From Saccharopolyspora gloriosae (lineage in GTDB: Bacteria > Actinomycetota > Actinomycetes > Mycobacteriales > Pseudonocardiaceae): a stretch of DNA of 64,000 nt. Positions 8,835-20,549 of this stretch are shown here, in pieces. The translations under genes were made by a program, and so were the position numbers. Position 1 is the stretch's first letter; each line of letters opens with the position of its first letter. The notes under the pieces are model-generated. The model was given only the letters and a program-made list of their open reading frames with translations. It was not told the origin of the DNA and searched no databases. The stretch is taken from the NCBI RefSeq assembly GCF_014203325.1, contig NZ_JACHIV010000001.1, forward strand, positions 4,961,501 through 5,025,500, written 5' to 3'.

Positions 8835-10589
8835 TCAGGGGGTCAGGGGGCCGGAGACGGCAACAACGGTGCCACGTGGAACCCACTGACCGGCAGGTTC
8901 GGAGCCGTGCATTCCGCCACTCATCCCCGGCATGTTCATCTGCATCGCGTCGACCTTGGCGGAGGCGTAGACGACGACGGGGTCGTCGATGACCTGGCCA
9001 CGTGCGGCGAGCCAGGTGTCGAATCCGGCGACCGACGGCGGTTCGCCGCCGAACGCCTCGGACAGCGCCATCCCGTATTCGAGGGAGCGGTAGTCGCGGG
9101 GGTCGAAGCGCAGCGGCGCGGCGGAGCTGGCGGTGGTCGTCGTGACGGGGCTGTGCATCAGCCACGGCGCGAGGTGCACGCCGTAGAGGTGCAGCGGCGC
9201 CTCGTTCTGCGATGCCGCGATCGAGTCGAGGTGTTCGGCGGCCTGCGTCCAGCCGCCCACGAGGATCAGCGCGCGGTCGGGGTGCGGCGCGTCGCCGGTG
9301 GGCAGCCCGGCTTGCGCCGCCGCCTCGCGCACGACGTCCGCCGCGTGCCGGGAGCGCGGCGAGTCGTCGCCGAGCACGGTGATGCCGGGTGCGCCGTTGC
9401 GGTGGATGTAGCCGACGAGTTCGCGCAGCGCCTCGGCGTCGTCGTCCGCGAGCGCCTCGGCGGGGCAGGATTCCAGCGGCGCGCGCTGCCCGGCGACGAG
9501 CCCGGCGAGCGCGACGCTGGCGCATTCCGGTCCGTCCGGCCCGGTGGAGCCGGGCACGGCGGGTCCGTCGCCGGTGTCGACTTCGACGCTGCCCTGCTCG
9601 TCACCGCCGGTGCGCCGTAGTTCGACGTCGCTGCGACCGGCGGGCAGGTCCACTTCGGCCCACGTACCGGAGGTGCCGGGCCGGGGCTGCGCCCGCACCG
9701 GGGTGCCGCCGGCCTCGACGGTGATGTCATCGGTGACGCTCTCGGGCAGGTGCACCAGGTTGCGGCCGGGGCGGTGCGGGGTGATCAGCACCGGCACGTC
9801 CTGGTCGGCGACGGTCGCGTGCGCGAGTCGCGGCACTCCCGGCTGCGGCAGTTCACCGGGTTTCGGGATGCCGGGCAGCACGGTCCACGCGACGAAGGCC
9901 ACGGCGACGGCGGCGGCGCCGTACCGGTAGATCCGCCACGGGTCGCCGCGCCGCAGCAGCACCGCAAGGACGGCGACGACGAGGGCGGCCGCGACGATGA
10001 GCAGCAGCACCGCGCCGAATCCGGTCAGCAGCCGCCGGTCGGCGATGCCGGTGAGCACGAGTTGCACGGCGGCGGCCACGACGAGCACGGCGGCCAGCGC
10101 CAGTGCGAGCGGTCCGGGTCGCAGTGCGCCTCCGGACCGGTGTTCGGCGGGCACGGTGAGCCCGATGCCGGTCAGCCCGAACCAGGTGACGACGGCCGCG
10201 GTGACGACGGTGGTGACGAAGAACTCGGCGGGCGAGTGCCCGAGGGCGCTTTCCACCACGACGAGCACGGTGAGCGCGAAGCCCAGGTAGGCGGCGGGGG
10301 TGGGCCACCGCAGCGCGATCGGCAGCGCCAGCAGCAGCACGGCGTGCAGCACCGCGACGGTGCCGTTGACGTCGAGAACGGGGATCGACAGCAGGCTCGC
10401 CGCAGCGCCCGCCGCGGCCGCGGCCCAGGCCGTCCACGTCGTGGCTCGGCCGGTCACGCGGACCGTGGGGCGCAGCAGTCCGAGCCCGGCGGCCACCGCG
10501 GTCCCACCGAGCAGCAGCACGCGCAGCAGCAGCCCCGCGGCGTCCACCCCGGCCACTCCGGTGCCCGAATGCATACCGCTCATGTCCAT
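8835..10589 (-). CDS. Large membrane protein with Met/His-rich ends, possible copper link (DUF6239-like?)
   Basis: A 584-residue protein. The first 270 residues hold about eight hydrophobic helices; the rest is a soluble region of mixed strands and helices with IRHNGAPGITVLGDD-like and LYGVHLAPWLMHSP elements. It opens with MDMSGMHSG and near its end has MQMNMPGMSGGMHG; Met/His clusters of this kind often bind Cu(I). I do not recognise the family with certainty; it could belong to the poorly described DUF6239 group. The gene precedes the YeeE/YedE transporter by 17 bp and follows the secreted propeller gene, suggesting a shared metal or sulfur task. Confidence 0.55.
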   Translation of the reverse strand: MDMSGMHSGTGVAGVDAAGLLLRVLLLGGTAVAAGLGLLRPTVRVTGRATTWTAWAAAAAGAAASLLSIPVLDVNGTVAVLHAVLLLALPIALRWPTPAAYLGFALTVLVVVESALGHSPAEFFVTTVVTAAVVTWFGLTGIGLTVPAEHRSGGALRPGPLALALAAVLVVAAAVQLVLTGIADRRLLTGFGAVLLLIVAAALVVAVLAVLLRRGDPWRIYRYGAAAVAVAFVAWTVLPGIPKPGELPQPGVPRLAHATVADQDVPVLITPHRPGRNLVHLPESVTDDITVEAGGTPVRAQPRPGTSGTWAEVDLPAGRSDVELRRTGGDEQGSVEVDTGDGPAVPGSTGPDGPECASVALAGLVAGQRAPLESCPAEALADDDAEALRELVGYIHRNGAPGITVLGDDSPRSRHAADVVREAAAQAGLPTGDAPHPDRALILVGGWTQAAEHLDSIAASQNEAPLHLYGVHLAPWLMHSPVTTTTASSAAPLRFDPRDYRSLEYGMALSEAFGGEPPSVAGFDTWLAARGQVIDDPVVVYASAKVDAMQMNMPGMSGGMHGSEPAGQWVPRGTVVAVSGPLTP

Positions 10590-10751
10590 CGAGAGAACCT
10601 CACTCCAGCAGAATTTCCCGGCGCAGCGGGGGAAATCAGGTGTCGCGCCCTGGCGGGGCCGGCGGGCCGGGCTTGCGACGCACGTTCCGGGCGGGCACCG
10701 GTGGGAAGCGCGGTGGTGAACCGGCTCCCCACCGGTGCCCGAGGACTTCGG

Positions 10752-10973
10752 GGGTCGTTGCAGGATGATCTTTTGGTAGTTGTCTTGTCAGTGGCGAAGC
10801 TGCTGAGCAGCGACCAGCCAGAGCAAGGTGACCACCCGCGGGTTCTCAGCGGCTTCCTCGCGAGGACAGCTTTTTCCCTCGTGGCGGAGCCACTCGGGAA
10901 AAAGATCCCGCAGTGAGGAAGCCGCTGAGGTTCCGCAGAGCGACCAGCTACGCAGATCACTCTGAACGGACCC
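10752..10973 (+). repeat. Structured dispersed repeat, copy E1, with 5' GAA hairpin
   Basis: The core is 10830-10936. Constant blocks GACCACCCGCGGGTTCTCAG, GCGAGGACAGC, GATCCCGCAG and CTGAGGTTCCGC frame an outer stem (10845-10861 with 10913-10929, 16 of 17 pairs plus one G-T) and an inner stem (10870-10878 CTTTTTCCC with 10896-10904 GGGAAAAAG) topped by GTGGC/GCCAC. About 35 bp upstream is a GAA-loop hairpin (CAGTGGC-GAA-GCTGCTG). Flanks shared with copy E5 are a GATGATCTTTTG block before it and a GATCNCTCTGA block after it. It lies between the stop of the SBP56-like gene and the next gene. Confidence 0.85.
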
Positions 10974-12806
10974 TTACTTCAGATCCTCGTCCGCGACGAC
11001 GAACAGTTCGGAGTGCGGTTTGGCGTTCCCGAACGGTCCGTGCGGCCACGACTTCCGGTTGAAGTTGATGCCGGTCTCACCGGTCACTTCGTCCTTGAAG
11101 GTCTCGTCGACGCTGACCTTGCCGTCCTTGGCCAGGTCGACCATGTTGACCTTGTGGTCGCCGTCGAGCCCGGAGCGGGCCACGAAGTAGTTCGACACGG
11201 CGAGCCTGCTCGGCTGCTTGGTCTCCTCGTAGCGTCCGTCGGCGCCTTCGGTGAAGTTGTCGTAGGCGCCCCAGTGCGGTCCCGCGCCCGGCTGTCCCGG
11301 GTTGATGGGTGCCGCGCCGGCCAGCGTCGGGCAGTCCTGTCCGCCACCGTTCTCCGCCTTCTCGACGGTGTCGATGGTGCACTGGAAATCGGTCCCGGCG
11401 TTGACGATCTTGGAGATGTCCAGGGTGTAGACGCCACCGGTGGATCCGGGGTCGTCCGGCCCGAGCGCGCCCTTCTGCCGCCCCTGCACCGCGCGGTACA
11501 GCAGCTTGTCGTCCGGGCTGGTCTGGATCCAGCCGCCGTTGGAGCTGCTGCCCCTGGCGTCGTTGTTGGCCGGATCGATGGCCTTCAGCGCCTGCCCGTC
11601 GTCGAAGACCTGGGTCCAGCGCGGTGCCGGTGCGGTGATGTCCGGCGTGTAGAACACCGCGCCGCCCTGCATGGTCTGGGCGAACGCGCCCTTGTGACCG
11701 GGCAGGTTGGTGACGGTCGTTTCCATCACCGCGCGGCTCTCGGAGTGCAGCGGGTCGGCGGGGTCGGCCCGCGGCCCGTCGGGCAGGTAGGACACGGCCC
11801 GCAGCTTGGGGTGGTTGCGGTCGGAGATGTCCCAGGTCCGGACGGTCGGCCTGCGCAGGTACGGCGACGGCTGCTTGACCGGGTCCAGGATGATGTTGCG
11901 GGGTTCCGCGTAGTCACTGGTGATCAGCGTGTTCAGGTCTTCGCGGGCCTGGATGCCGTGCGGGTTGGCGCAGGTCGGCTTGCCGAGCCGCGGCAGGTTG
12001 TCGCACAGCTTCGGGTCGTCGCCCTGCGGTGTCGCCGCCGGAGATTGCGACAGCACCTTCCCGTTCGGGTCGAATCGCACGACTTCCCCGGGACTTCCCG
12101 CGAAACCATTTCCGACGTGCACGGATCCGTCGTCGTACCGGTAAGGACCGGGTGCGACGGGACCGCCCATGTAGGTGCCGTAGGAAGTGCCGTCCGACAA
12201 CGTCCAATACGCGTCCGGAACGGAACCGCCGAGCGTCTGGGTCGGCAGGCTGACGCCCTTGAGCTCCAGGTTCGGCAGTTTCGTGACGTCGAACGCGTAA
12301 GTGGCGCCGAGGAAAAGCGCACCGGCGAAGATGGTGTCGCCCTTGTGCCACACGTATTGCATGTGGTGCGGCTCGTTCTCCACCAGCGGTCCGACGGTCG
12401 CGGTGTTGACGACCTTGCCGTAGGTCTCCGAGCCCTTGGTCGCGTCGATGACGGCGAGGAAGTCGGGTCCGGGCAGCGCGTTCTTCACCTTGTCGACGGG
12501 ATTTCCGACCGAGCCGGGAAGGTTCTTCACGTCCTTGACGGCGGTGTCGGCGATGTTCTCGTCACCGGCCCACACCACCAGCCATTCCTTGCGCTTGCCG
12601 TCGGCGGCCTTGGTGGCGTTGCGGCTCACGACGTGGTTGGTGACCGAGTAGTTCTTGCCATCGGCACCCGGCACCGTGTGGGTCTTGATCTGCACATCCG
12701 CGTAGGCATCGGTATCACCGACCGGCAACGTGACGACACCGACCGCGAGCAGCGCGGCGGTCAGCCCGGTCAGTCCCTTGCGCCATGCGCGCGACTGGAT
12801 TCTCAT
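10974..12806 (-). CDS. Secreted beta-propeller, SBP56 (selenium-binding / methanethiol oxidase) related
   Basis: A 610-residue protein with a signal peptide (about 1-37, cleavage near DAYA). Several segments align by eye with the SBP56/SELENBP1/methanethiol oxidase family: EPHHMQYVWHKGDTIFAG near 146-163, then PHGIQAREDLNTLITSDYAEPRNI followed by VRTWDISDRNHPKLRAV (compare the TEWGxP...LYVWDW region of the family), and GGWIQTSPDDKLLYRAV (compare DIQISLDDRFLYV). Histidines fit a metal site, as in copper-dependent methanethiol oxidase. The ATG at 12806 has GGAGAG upstream. Neighbouring YeeE/YedE and Met-rich genes would suit volatile sulfur or selenium chemistry outside the cell. This assignment is an inference from short motifs. 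Confidence 0.55.
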   Translation of the reverse strand: MRIQSRAWRKGLTGLTAALLAVGVVTLPVGDTDAYADVQIKTHTVPGADGKNYSVTNHVVSRNATKAADGKRKEWLVVWAGDENIADTAVKDVKNLPGSVGNPVDKVKNALPGPDFLAVIDATKGSETYGKVVNTATVGPLVENEPHHMQYVWHKGDTIFAGALFLGATYAFDVTKLPNLELKGVSLPTQTLGGSVPDAYWTLSDGTSYGTYMGGPVAPGPYRYDDGSVHVGNGFAGSPGEVVRFDPNGKVLSQSPAATPQGDDPKLCDNLPRLGKPTCANPHGIQAREDLNTLITSDYAEPRNIILDPVKQPSPYLRRPTVRTWDISDRNHPKLRAVSYLPDGPRADPADPLHSESRAVMETTVTNLPGHKGAFAQTMQGGAVFYTPDITAPAPRWTQVFDDGQALKAIDPANNDARGSSSNGGWIQTSPDDKLLYRAVQGRQKGALGPDDPGSTGGVYTLDISKIVNAGTDFQCTIDTVEKAENGGGQDCPTLAGAAPINPGQPGAGPHWGAYDNFTEGADGRYEETKQPSRLAVSNYFVARSGLDGDHKVNMVDLAKDGKVSVDETFKDEVTGETGINFNRKSWPHGPFGNAKPHSELFVVADEDLK

Positions 12807-13427
12807 CTTCTCTCCGGTCTGTAACTGATTTCCACCAACGTCTCGACACCGTTTCTTCTCATTCGGACAACGGGATTCGGACACACAGGTGTCCCCACAA
12901 CCGGTTTCCCGACAGATCAGAATCGAGATGGAAACCGCTTCAGGGCACACGGGGTCACCGGACCACGCGATCGCGTTCCGGATTCGGATGGATCGACGAG
13001 CCGACGGGTCGAAATCGGATCAGGGGTGAATGCGTTCCGACTCACATTTCCCGGCTCCCGCCACCCGTTCATGCGACTGCCGATCCGGGATGGATTTCAT
13101 CCGGATCGGATGCGGGTGCGGGACATCGGAAAAGACCGCGGAATGCGTTCGCTCAGCCGGTTCGATCGCGACTGTGCGGAACCGCACCGCCGCGGCGAAC
13201 GCAGCAATCAGAAACTACGACAGAGGGCGCTGGACTGCTGCTGCAAATCTACGTGCAGCCGGACCACCAGAGTGGCGAACCTCGACATGCGCTAGATCAT
13301 GCGGCGCCTGCGCTGATGATGTCAACTGACCGACCACAGCATGAGACGGAGCCGCGAATCCCCTGCGAAAGCATTGCGAAACGGCATCCATCACCCGAAT
13401 GCGGGTACCGGCGATGAGCCAGGCGAA
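12807..13427. other. Intergenic 620 bp, no convincing gene
   Basis: Upstream of the SBP56-like gene and downstream of the dapB operon. Base composition is less GC-rich than the flanks (several ATTC, GATC and AAAT stretches). Frames open on the plus strand between 13026 and 13330 have poor codon bias and no start context. It probably holds the promoter of the secreted propeller gene. No hairpin or repeat was recognised. Confidence 0.4.
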
Positions 13428-13913
13428 CTACCGTTCCGCGTCCGGTTCGCCGCGCTGGAGTTCGATCGCCCGGCGCATCGCCTTGCGCCCGCGGTTGCGG
13501 TCCCCGGCGAGGTCGTACGCCTGCGCGAGGGCGAACCACGCCCGCCAATCGCGCGGGGACTCTTCCAGCTCCGCCTGCTTCGCCTCGAACCACTCGTCGG
13601 CGGCGTCCCGCTCCACGCGGCCGGACGGGCGGCGCGGCAGGTGCGACACGTCCGGCAGCGAGCCTTCGTCGTGCAGCAGCCGCGCGAGCCGCTCCATCTG
13701 CGCCCCGAACCGGAGCTGGTCCACGACCAGCAGCGCGCCCAGCACGGGCAGCACGAAGATCGCGACGCCGAGCGCCACGAAGATCGGCCGACCGGTGACG
13801 ATCATCGTGATCGCCCGGCCGCCCATCAGGACCAGGTACACCAGCAGCACCGCGGCGACCACGAACGCCGCGGTGCGCGGGCCGGGCCCGCGCCGCCGCT
13901 CACCGTCGGACAT
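13428..13913 (-). CDS. Two-TM membrane protein with TPR-like tail
   Basis: A 161-residue protein: a short Arg-rich start, two TM helices (about 14-34 and 44-64), and a cytoplasmic tail whose WRAWFALAQAYDLAGDRNRG...AIELQRGE reads as a single tetratricopeptide-like helix pair. The function is unknown, but proteins of this shape commonly follow dapB in actinobacteria. Its ATG lies immediately after the dapB stop codon, so the two are translationally coupled at the end of the pnp-M16-dapB unit. Confidence 0.75.
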   Translation of the reverse strand: MSDGERRRGPGPRTAAFVVAAVLLVYLVLMGGRAITMIVTGRPIFVALGVAIFVLPVLGALLVVDQLRFGAQMERLARLLHDEGSLPDVSHLPRRPSGRVERDAADEWFEAKQAELEESPRDWRAWFALAQAYDLAGDRNRGRKAMRRAIELQRGEPDAER

Positions 13914-16060
<2,147 letters not shown>

Positions 16061-16100
16061 CTTCTCCGGGTCTCGTCGCCGTACGCCCTGCCACACGATA

Positions 16101-16135
16101 CGGCCCGCCCCGGACGTGCTGTCCGGGACGGGCCG
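16101..16135 (-). terminator. GC-rich hairpin between pnp and the M16 peptidase
   Basis: CGGCCCG plus CCCGGAC pair with GTCCGGG plus CGGGCCG around a short GTGCT loop. There is no U-tract, as is common in actinobacteria. It sits 35 bp after the pnp stop and before the M16 start, so it may partly terminate or process the transcript. Confidence 0.65.
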
Positions 16136-16170
16136 CTTCGCCTCGCTGCTGATCTCAGCGATTCATCGGA

Positions 16171-18429
16171 TCACTCGGCGGGAGCTTCCGCCGGAGCCTC
16201 GGCCGGGGCGTCCTCGGCCTTCGCGGCGTCGCCCTCTTCGTCGACGACGATGAGGCTGATCTTGCCGCGGTTGTCGATGTCGGCGATCTCCACGCGCAGC
16301 TTGTCGCCGACGTTCACGACGTCTTCGACCTTGCCGATGCGCTTGCCGTTGCCCAGCTTGGAGATGTGCACCAGGCCGTCCTTGCCCGGCAGCAGCGAGA
16401 CGAACGCGCCGAACGCCGCGGTCTTGACCACGGTGCCCAGGAAGCGCTCGCCGACCTTCGGCAGCTGCGGGTTCGCGATGGCGTTGATCTTGTCGATCGC
16501 CGCTTCCGCGGACGGGCCGTCGGCCGCACCCACGTAGATGGTGCCGTCGTCCTCGATGGTGATCTCGGCGCCGGTCTCCTCGGTGATCGAGTTGATCATC
16601 TTGCCCTTCGGCCCGATGACCTCGCCGATCTTGTCGACCGGGATGGAGACCGAGGTGACGCGCGGCGCGTGCGGGCTCATCTCGTCCGGCGTGCCGATGG
16701 CCTCGTCCATGACCTCCAGGATCGTGAACCTGGCGTCCTTGGCCTGGCCCAGCGCCTGCGCCAGCACGGCCGACGGGATGCCGTCGAGCTTGGTGTCCAG
16801 CTGCAGCGCCGTCACGAACTCCTTCGTGCCGGCGACCTTGAAGTCCATGTCACCGAACGCGTCCTCGGCACCGAGGATGTCGGTCAGCGCCACGTAGTGC
16901 GTCTCGCCGTCGACGACGTCGGACACGAGGCCCATCGCGATGCCCGCGACCGAGGCCTTCAGCGGCACACCGGCGTTGAGCAGCGACAGCGTCGAGGCGC
17001 AGACCGAGCCCATCGAGGTGGAACCGTTGGAGCCCAGCGCCTCGGAGACCTGGCGCAGCGCGTACGGGAACTCCTCGCGCGTCGGCAGCACCGGCAGCAG
17101 CGCCCGCTCGGCCAGCGCGCCGTGGCCGATCTCGCGGCGCTTCGGGCTGCCGACCCGGCCGGTCTCACCGGTCGAGTACGGCGGGAAGTTGTAGTGGTGC
17201 ATGTACCGCTTGCTGGTCTCCGGACCGAGCGAGTCGATCGTCTGCTCCAGCCGCAGCATGTTCAGCGTGGACACGCCCATGATCTGGGTCTCGCCGCGCT
17301 CGAACAGCGCCGAACCGTGCGCCCGCGGCACCACGCCGACCTCGGCGGAGAGGCTGCGGATGTCGGTGAGGCCGCGACCGTCGATGCGGACCTTCTCGGT
17401 GATGATCCGCTGGCGCACCAGCTTCTTCGTCAGCGAGCGGAAGGCCGCGCCGATCTCCTTCTCGCGACCGGCGAAGGGCTGGCCCTCTTCGATGCCGGCC
17501 TTCTCCAGCGCGACCTGCTTGATCTCGTCGAGGCGGGACTCGCGCTCCTGCTTGCCCGCGATGGCCAGCGCCTGCGCCAGGTCGGCGGACACCGCGCCTT
17601 CGACGGCGGTGTAGGCGTCGTCCTGGTACGCCGGGAACAGCGGGTACTCGGCGGTGGCCTTGCCCGCGGTCTGGGCCAGCTGCTGCTGGGCCTGGCAGAG
17701 GGTGCGGATGAAGGGCTTCGCGGCTTCGAGACCGGCGGCGACGACCTCTTCGGTGGGCGCCTGGGCGCCCTGGCCGACCAGGTCGACGGTCTTGTCGGTG
17801 GCCTCGGCCTCGACCATCATGATCGCGACGTCGTCACCGACGATGCGACCGGCGACGACCATGTCGAACACCGCGCGCTCGAGCTGCTCGTAGGTGGGGA
17901 ACGCCACCCACTGCCCGTCGATCAGCGCCATCCGGGTGCCGCCGACCGGGCCGGAGAACGGCAGGCCGGACAGCTGCGTGGAGGCGGACGCGCCGTTGAT
18001 GGCGAGCACGTCGTACGGGTCCTTCGGGTCCAGGCTCATCACCGTGACCACGACCTGGATCTCGTTGCGCAGGCCGTCCACGAAGGACGGGCGCAGCGGC
18101 CGGTCGATCAGCCGGCAGGTCAGGATCGCGTCGGTGGAGGGGCGGCCCTCCCGGCGGAAGAACGAGCCGGGGATGCGGCCCGCCGCGTACATGCGCTCCT
18201 CGACGTCCACCGTCAGCGGGAAGAAGTCGAGGTTGTCCTTGGGGTGCTTGGAGGCCGTGGTGGCCGACAGCAGCATGGTGTCGTCGTCCAGGTAGGCGAC
18301 GACGCTGCCCGCGGCCTGCTTGGCCAGCCGGCCCGTCTCGAACCGGACCTCGCGGGTACCGAAGGCACCGTTGTCCAGCACCGCGGTCGCTTCGTAGACG
18401 CCTTCGTCAACGTTGTGCGCTTGTGTCAA
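16171..18429 (-). CDS. pnp: Polyribonucleotide nucleotidyltransferase (PNPase)
   Basis: The 3'-5' phosphorolytic exoribonuclease of RNA decay. The 752-residue protein has two RNase PH domains (about 10-150 and 330-560) joined by an all-helical linker, the active-site region with [17 protein letters not shown] and [19 protein letters not shown], a KH domain ([12 protein letters not shown], near 600) and a C-terminal S1 domain ([26 protein letters not shown]). It ends in an acidic-alanine tail ([13 protein letters not shown]). The start codon is at 18429, with GAGGAG upstream. It follows rpsO, the classic gene pair, separated by 235 bp that contain the rpsO hairpin. Confidence 0.98.
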   Translation of the reverse strand: MTQAHNVDEGVYEATAVLDNGAFGTREVRFETGRLAKQAAGSVVAYLDDDTMLLSATTASKHPKDNLDFFPLTVDVEERMYAAGRIPGSFFRREGRPSTDAILTCRLIDRPLRPSFVDGLRNEIQVVVTVMSLDPKDPYDVLAINGASASTQLSGLPFSGPVGGTRMALIDGQWVAFPTYEQLERAVFDMVVAGRIVGDDVAIMMVEAEATDKTVDLVGQGAQAPTEEVVAAGLEAAKPFIRTLCQAQQQLAQTAGKATAEYPLFPAYQDDAYTAVEGAVSADLAQALAIAGKQERESRLDEIKQVALEKAGIEEGQPFAGREKEIGAAFRSLTKKLVRQRIITEKVRIDGRGLTDIRSLSAEVGVVPRAHGSALFERGETQIMGVSTLNMLRLEQTIDSLGPETSKRYMHHYNFPPYSTGETGRVGSPKRREIGHGALAERALLPVLPTREEFPYALRQVSEALGSNGSTSMGSVCASTLSLLNAGVPLKASVAGIAMGLVSDVVDGETHYVALTDILGAEDAFGDMDFKVAGTKEFVTALQLDTKLDGIPSAVLAQALGQAKDARFTILEVMDEAIGTPDEMSPHAPRVTSVSIPVDKIGEVIGPKGKMINSITEETGAEITIEDDGTIYVGAADGPSAEAAIDKINAIANPQLPKVGERFLGTVVKTAAFGAFVSLLPGKDGLVHISKLGNGKRIGKVEDVVNVGDKLRVEIADIDNRGKISLIVVDEEGDAAKAEDAPAEAPAEAPAE

Positions 18430-18624
18430 GTGGAACTCCTCGTTTCAGGGGTCCACGGTCGCGCGGGGGACTCTTTCCGACGAGGCCGGTCATCGATCGA
18501 AGCCACCGGGCGGGTTGCCCGGAAGCCACTACCGAGGACCGGCGGATGATGACCCGCCGTGGGCGTGGACCCACATTCGTGCGCGGGCCGACAGTGGCCC
18601 GCCTTCATGCGTTCAGTTGTGCAT

Positions 18625-18657
18625 CGGGGGAGCGATCCACTGTGGATCGCTCCCCCG
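18625..18657 (-). terminator. Perfect 14-bp-stem hairpin after rpsO
   Basis: CGGGGGAGCGATCC pairs completely with GGATCGCTCCCCCG around a five-base ACTGT loop. It begins 8 bp after the rpsO stop on the minus strand and is followed by no U-run. Its place suggests a terminator or RNase III processing site limiting read-through into pnp, as known for rpsO-pnp in other bacteria. Confidence 0.75.
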
Positions 18658-18664
18658 ACTCAGG

Positions 18665-18934
18665 TCAACGACGCAGACCGAGCCGCTGGATCAGCGAGCG
18701 GTAGCGCTCGATGTCGACCTTGGTCAGGTAGTTCAGCAGACGCCGACGCCGACCGACCATCAGCAGCAGGCCACGACGCGAGTGGTGGTCGTGCTTGTGC
18801 ATCTTGAGGTGCTCGGTCAGGCCCGAGATCCGGTTGGTCAGCAGGGCCACCTGGGCCTCCGCCGAACCGGTGTCGGACTCGTGCAGACCGAAGTCGGTCA
18901 GGATCTGCTTCTTCTGAGCAGTGGACAGCGCCAC
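18665..18934 (-). CDS. rpsO: 30S ribosomal protein S15
   Basis: The 89-residue protein matches S15 in full length: [16 protein letters not shown], the [15 protein letters not shown] helix, [28 protein letters not shown], which contacts the 16S rRNA three-way junction, and the terminal RLGLRR. It is a primary binder in assembly of the 30S platform. GAGAG precedes the ATG. rpsO-pnp adjacency is widely conserved. Confidence 0.98.
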   Translation of the reverse strand: MALSTAQKKQILTDFGLHESDTGSAEAQVALLTNRISGLTEHLKMHKHDHHSRRGLLLMVGRRRRLLNYLTKVDIERYRSLIQRLGLRR

Positions 18935-19265
18935 GGGTGAACTCTCCTTGTTTCGCGTGCCGTGTCAAGTGTTGCTTCGGATGCGCCTGGCACCGAGCGG
19001 CGAGCTCGAAGCCGGGATGAACACCGGGTGGGAACGCACCGGACACGACTCACGGCCATCGCCACACCTCGCACACCGGGCGGCCCACACCGGATTCGTC
19101 GACCCCGGACTCACCGGGGCCCCGATCCTGCGACGGCTCCGATCCCCAGGTTCGGCACCGACCAGGACACTGGTCGGACCGGATTCCCGGACCGGCCGGT
19201 CTCACCGGGTACAGGCACACCGGACACGGCCGCCACGGACTACAGCCGGATCCGAGGCCAGGATA
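18935..19265. other. Intergenic 330 bp upstream of rpsO
   Basis: Very rich in CACCGGA/CCGG tetramers and without a coding-like frame. It is expected to hold the rpsO promoter and the long leader through which S15 usually represses its own translation, but I could not identify a specific pseudoknot or -10 box. Confidence 0.35.
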
Positions 19266-19868
19266 TCAGGGGCTCCCCCGTCCACCCTGGTCCCCTGCGG
19301 ATCGGCGTGGCACCGCCACCGAGCGCACGTTCCGGTACACCGGCCCCGCCGGTCCTTGATCGCTGCGCACGAGCGCGACCTCGGACGCGTCCCACCACGG
19401 GCCCGCGTAGTCGTCGAGCCCGGCGAGCAGCGCCCGCCGGTCCGGCCTGCCCTCGTTCCACCGGGCCAGGGTGAGGTGCGCCCGGAACGCCTCCGGGTCG
19501 CCTCCCGCGGCGCGCACCAGCGCCCGCAACGCACGGGCATCGGAGTCGGCGGCGGGCTCCACGCCCGCCCACAGGACGCCGCGGAACGTGCCCGCCCCAG
19601 CGAGCCGCAGCCGCGGCGCCGTCGCCTCGCGCACGCGGTCGTCCAGCCGGACCGCCGAGGCGGCGGGGTCGGCGGGGCCGTGGAAGCACAGCGTCAGGTG
19701 CCACTGCCGCGGCGGCATGAGGCGGAAGCGCCGCACTCCGGCTCCGGCCCGTTCCAGCCCGGCCTCGTCGAGCGCGCCGCTGAGGTGCTCGATCGCCTCC
19801 CGCGGCGGCCACACCGCGGTGAACAGGCGCGGAAGCCCTGCATCCGATTCGCCGCCGGTTCTGCCCAC
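19266..19868 (-). CDS. thpR: RNA 2',3'-cyclic phosphodiesterase (2H/LigT family)
   Basis: A 200-residue 2H phosphoesterase with both catalytic HxT motifs: WHLTLCFHGP near 56-65 and AHLTLARW near 134-141. ThpR hydrolyses 2',3'-cyclic phosphate ends of RNA. The N-terminus LPRLFTAVWPP is the usual first strand, so the true start could be a few codons inside the GTG at 19868. The C-terminal residues after SVAVPRR are low complexity. It follows the small HTH gene on the same strand. Confidence 0.88.
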   Translation of the reverse strand: MGRTGGESDAGLPRLFTAVWPPREAIEHLSGALDEAGLERAGAGVRRFRLMPPRQWHLTLCFHGPADPAASAVRLDDRVREATAPRLRLAGAGTFRGVLWAGVEPAADSDARALRALVRAAGGDPEAFRAHLTLARWNEGRPDRRALLAGLDDYAGPWWDASEVALVRSDQGPAGPVYRNVRSVAVPRRSAGDQGGRGSP

Positions 19869-19935
19869 ACCGCGCAGTGTCCCAGCGCCGGGTCCGCCCG
19901 GGGAGTCCGCATCGGACGTCCGCGCCGGACGGACC

Positions 19936-20418
19936 TCAGGCCGCGCCGCTGGCAGCGCGGCGCAATAAGCCCGCCAGCTCCGGGTAGCGCCCGTCGATCA
20001 GCGCGGCGGCGGCCTCCAGCTCGCTCGGCTTGGCCGCGCCGCGCAGCACCGGCCACGCCGCTTCCTCGCCGTTGGCGCCCATCACCGGCAGCGTGTCCCG
20101 CCCCACCGACGGCCGGGAGTCGCGCACGTCGGCCAGCGCCGCCTGGATCGCCTCCGACTCCCCCGCCGTCACGCCGGGCACGAGCACCTTGCGCTCCAGC
20201 ATCACCAGCCTGGCCAGCACCGACGGATTTCCGATCTTGGCGCGGCGCCCGCTCATCACCTGGCTGAGCATCGGGGCGCTGATGCCGAGCACCTCCGCGA
20301 GCTGGGCCTGCGAGATCCGGAACGCCACCACGAGTCGGCGCACCCGGTCGCCCAGCGGTTCGCCGTACCACTCCCGCTGCAGCTCCAGATTGCGCTGGAC
20401 GCTCTTGTGTTCCGCCAC
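19936..20418 (-). CDS. Helix-turn-helix DNA-binding protein
   Basis: A 160-residue protein with a Cro/XRE-like HTH: FRISQAQLAEVLGISAPMLSQVMSGRRAKIGNP at roughly 30-60. The remainder is helical with no recognised ligand domain. GTG at 20418 is preferred because GGGGGAG lies seven bases before it and the family begins with the pattern xEHKSVQRNLELQREWYG; a frame open up to 20553 would overlap ribF's end. It directly follows ribF on the same strand and is likely in that operon. The regulated genes are unknown. Confidence 0.8.
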   Translation of the reverse strand: MAEHKSVQRNLELQREWYGEPLGDRVRRLVVAFRISQAQLAEVLGISAPMLSQVMSGRRAKIGNPSVLARLVMLERKVLVPGVTAGESEAIQAALADVRDSRPSVGRDTLPVMGANGEEAAWPVLRGAAKPSELEAAAALIDGRYPELAGLLRRAASGAA

Positions 20419-20549
20419 CTCAGCTCCCCCGGTGCCACCGTCGAACGCCGCCACCGGAAGATCCCCGGGAGCGGCCGGTACTGAATACTGCCAGGTCGCA
20501 ACGTGCCGCCGGACCGGTTTGCGAAATTCCTCCGCCCCCACGGAGTCGA

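Noticed and set aside
12807-13427. A small gene on the plus strand within the 620-bp gap.
   Set aside because: Frames at 13026-13329 lack codon bias, ribosome binding sites and recognisable motifs.
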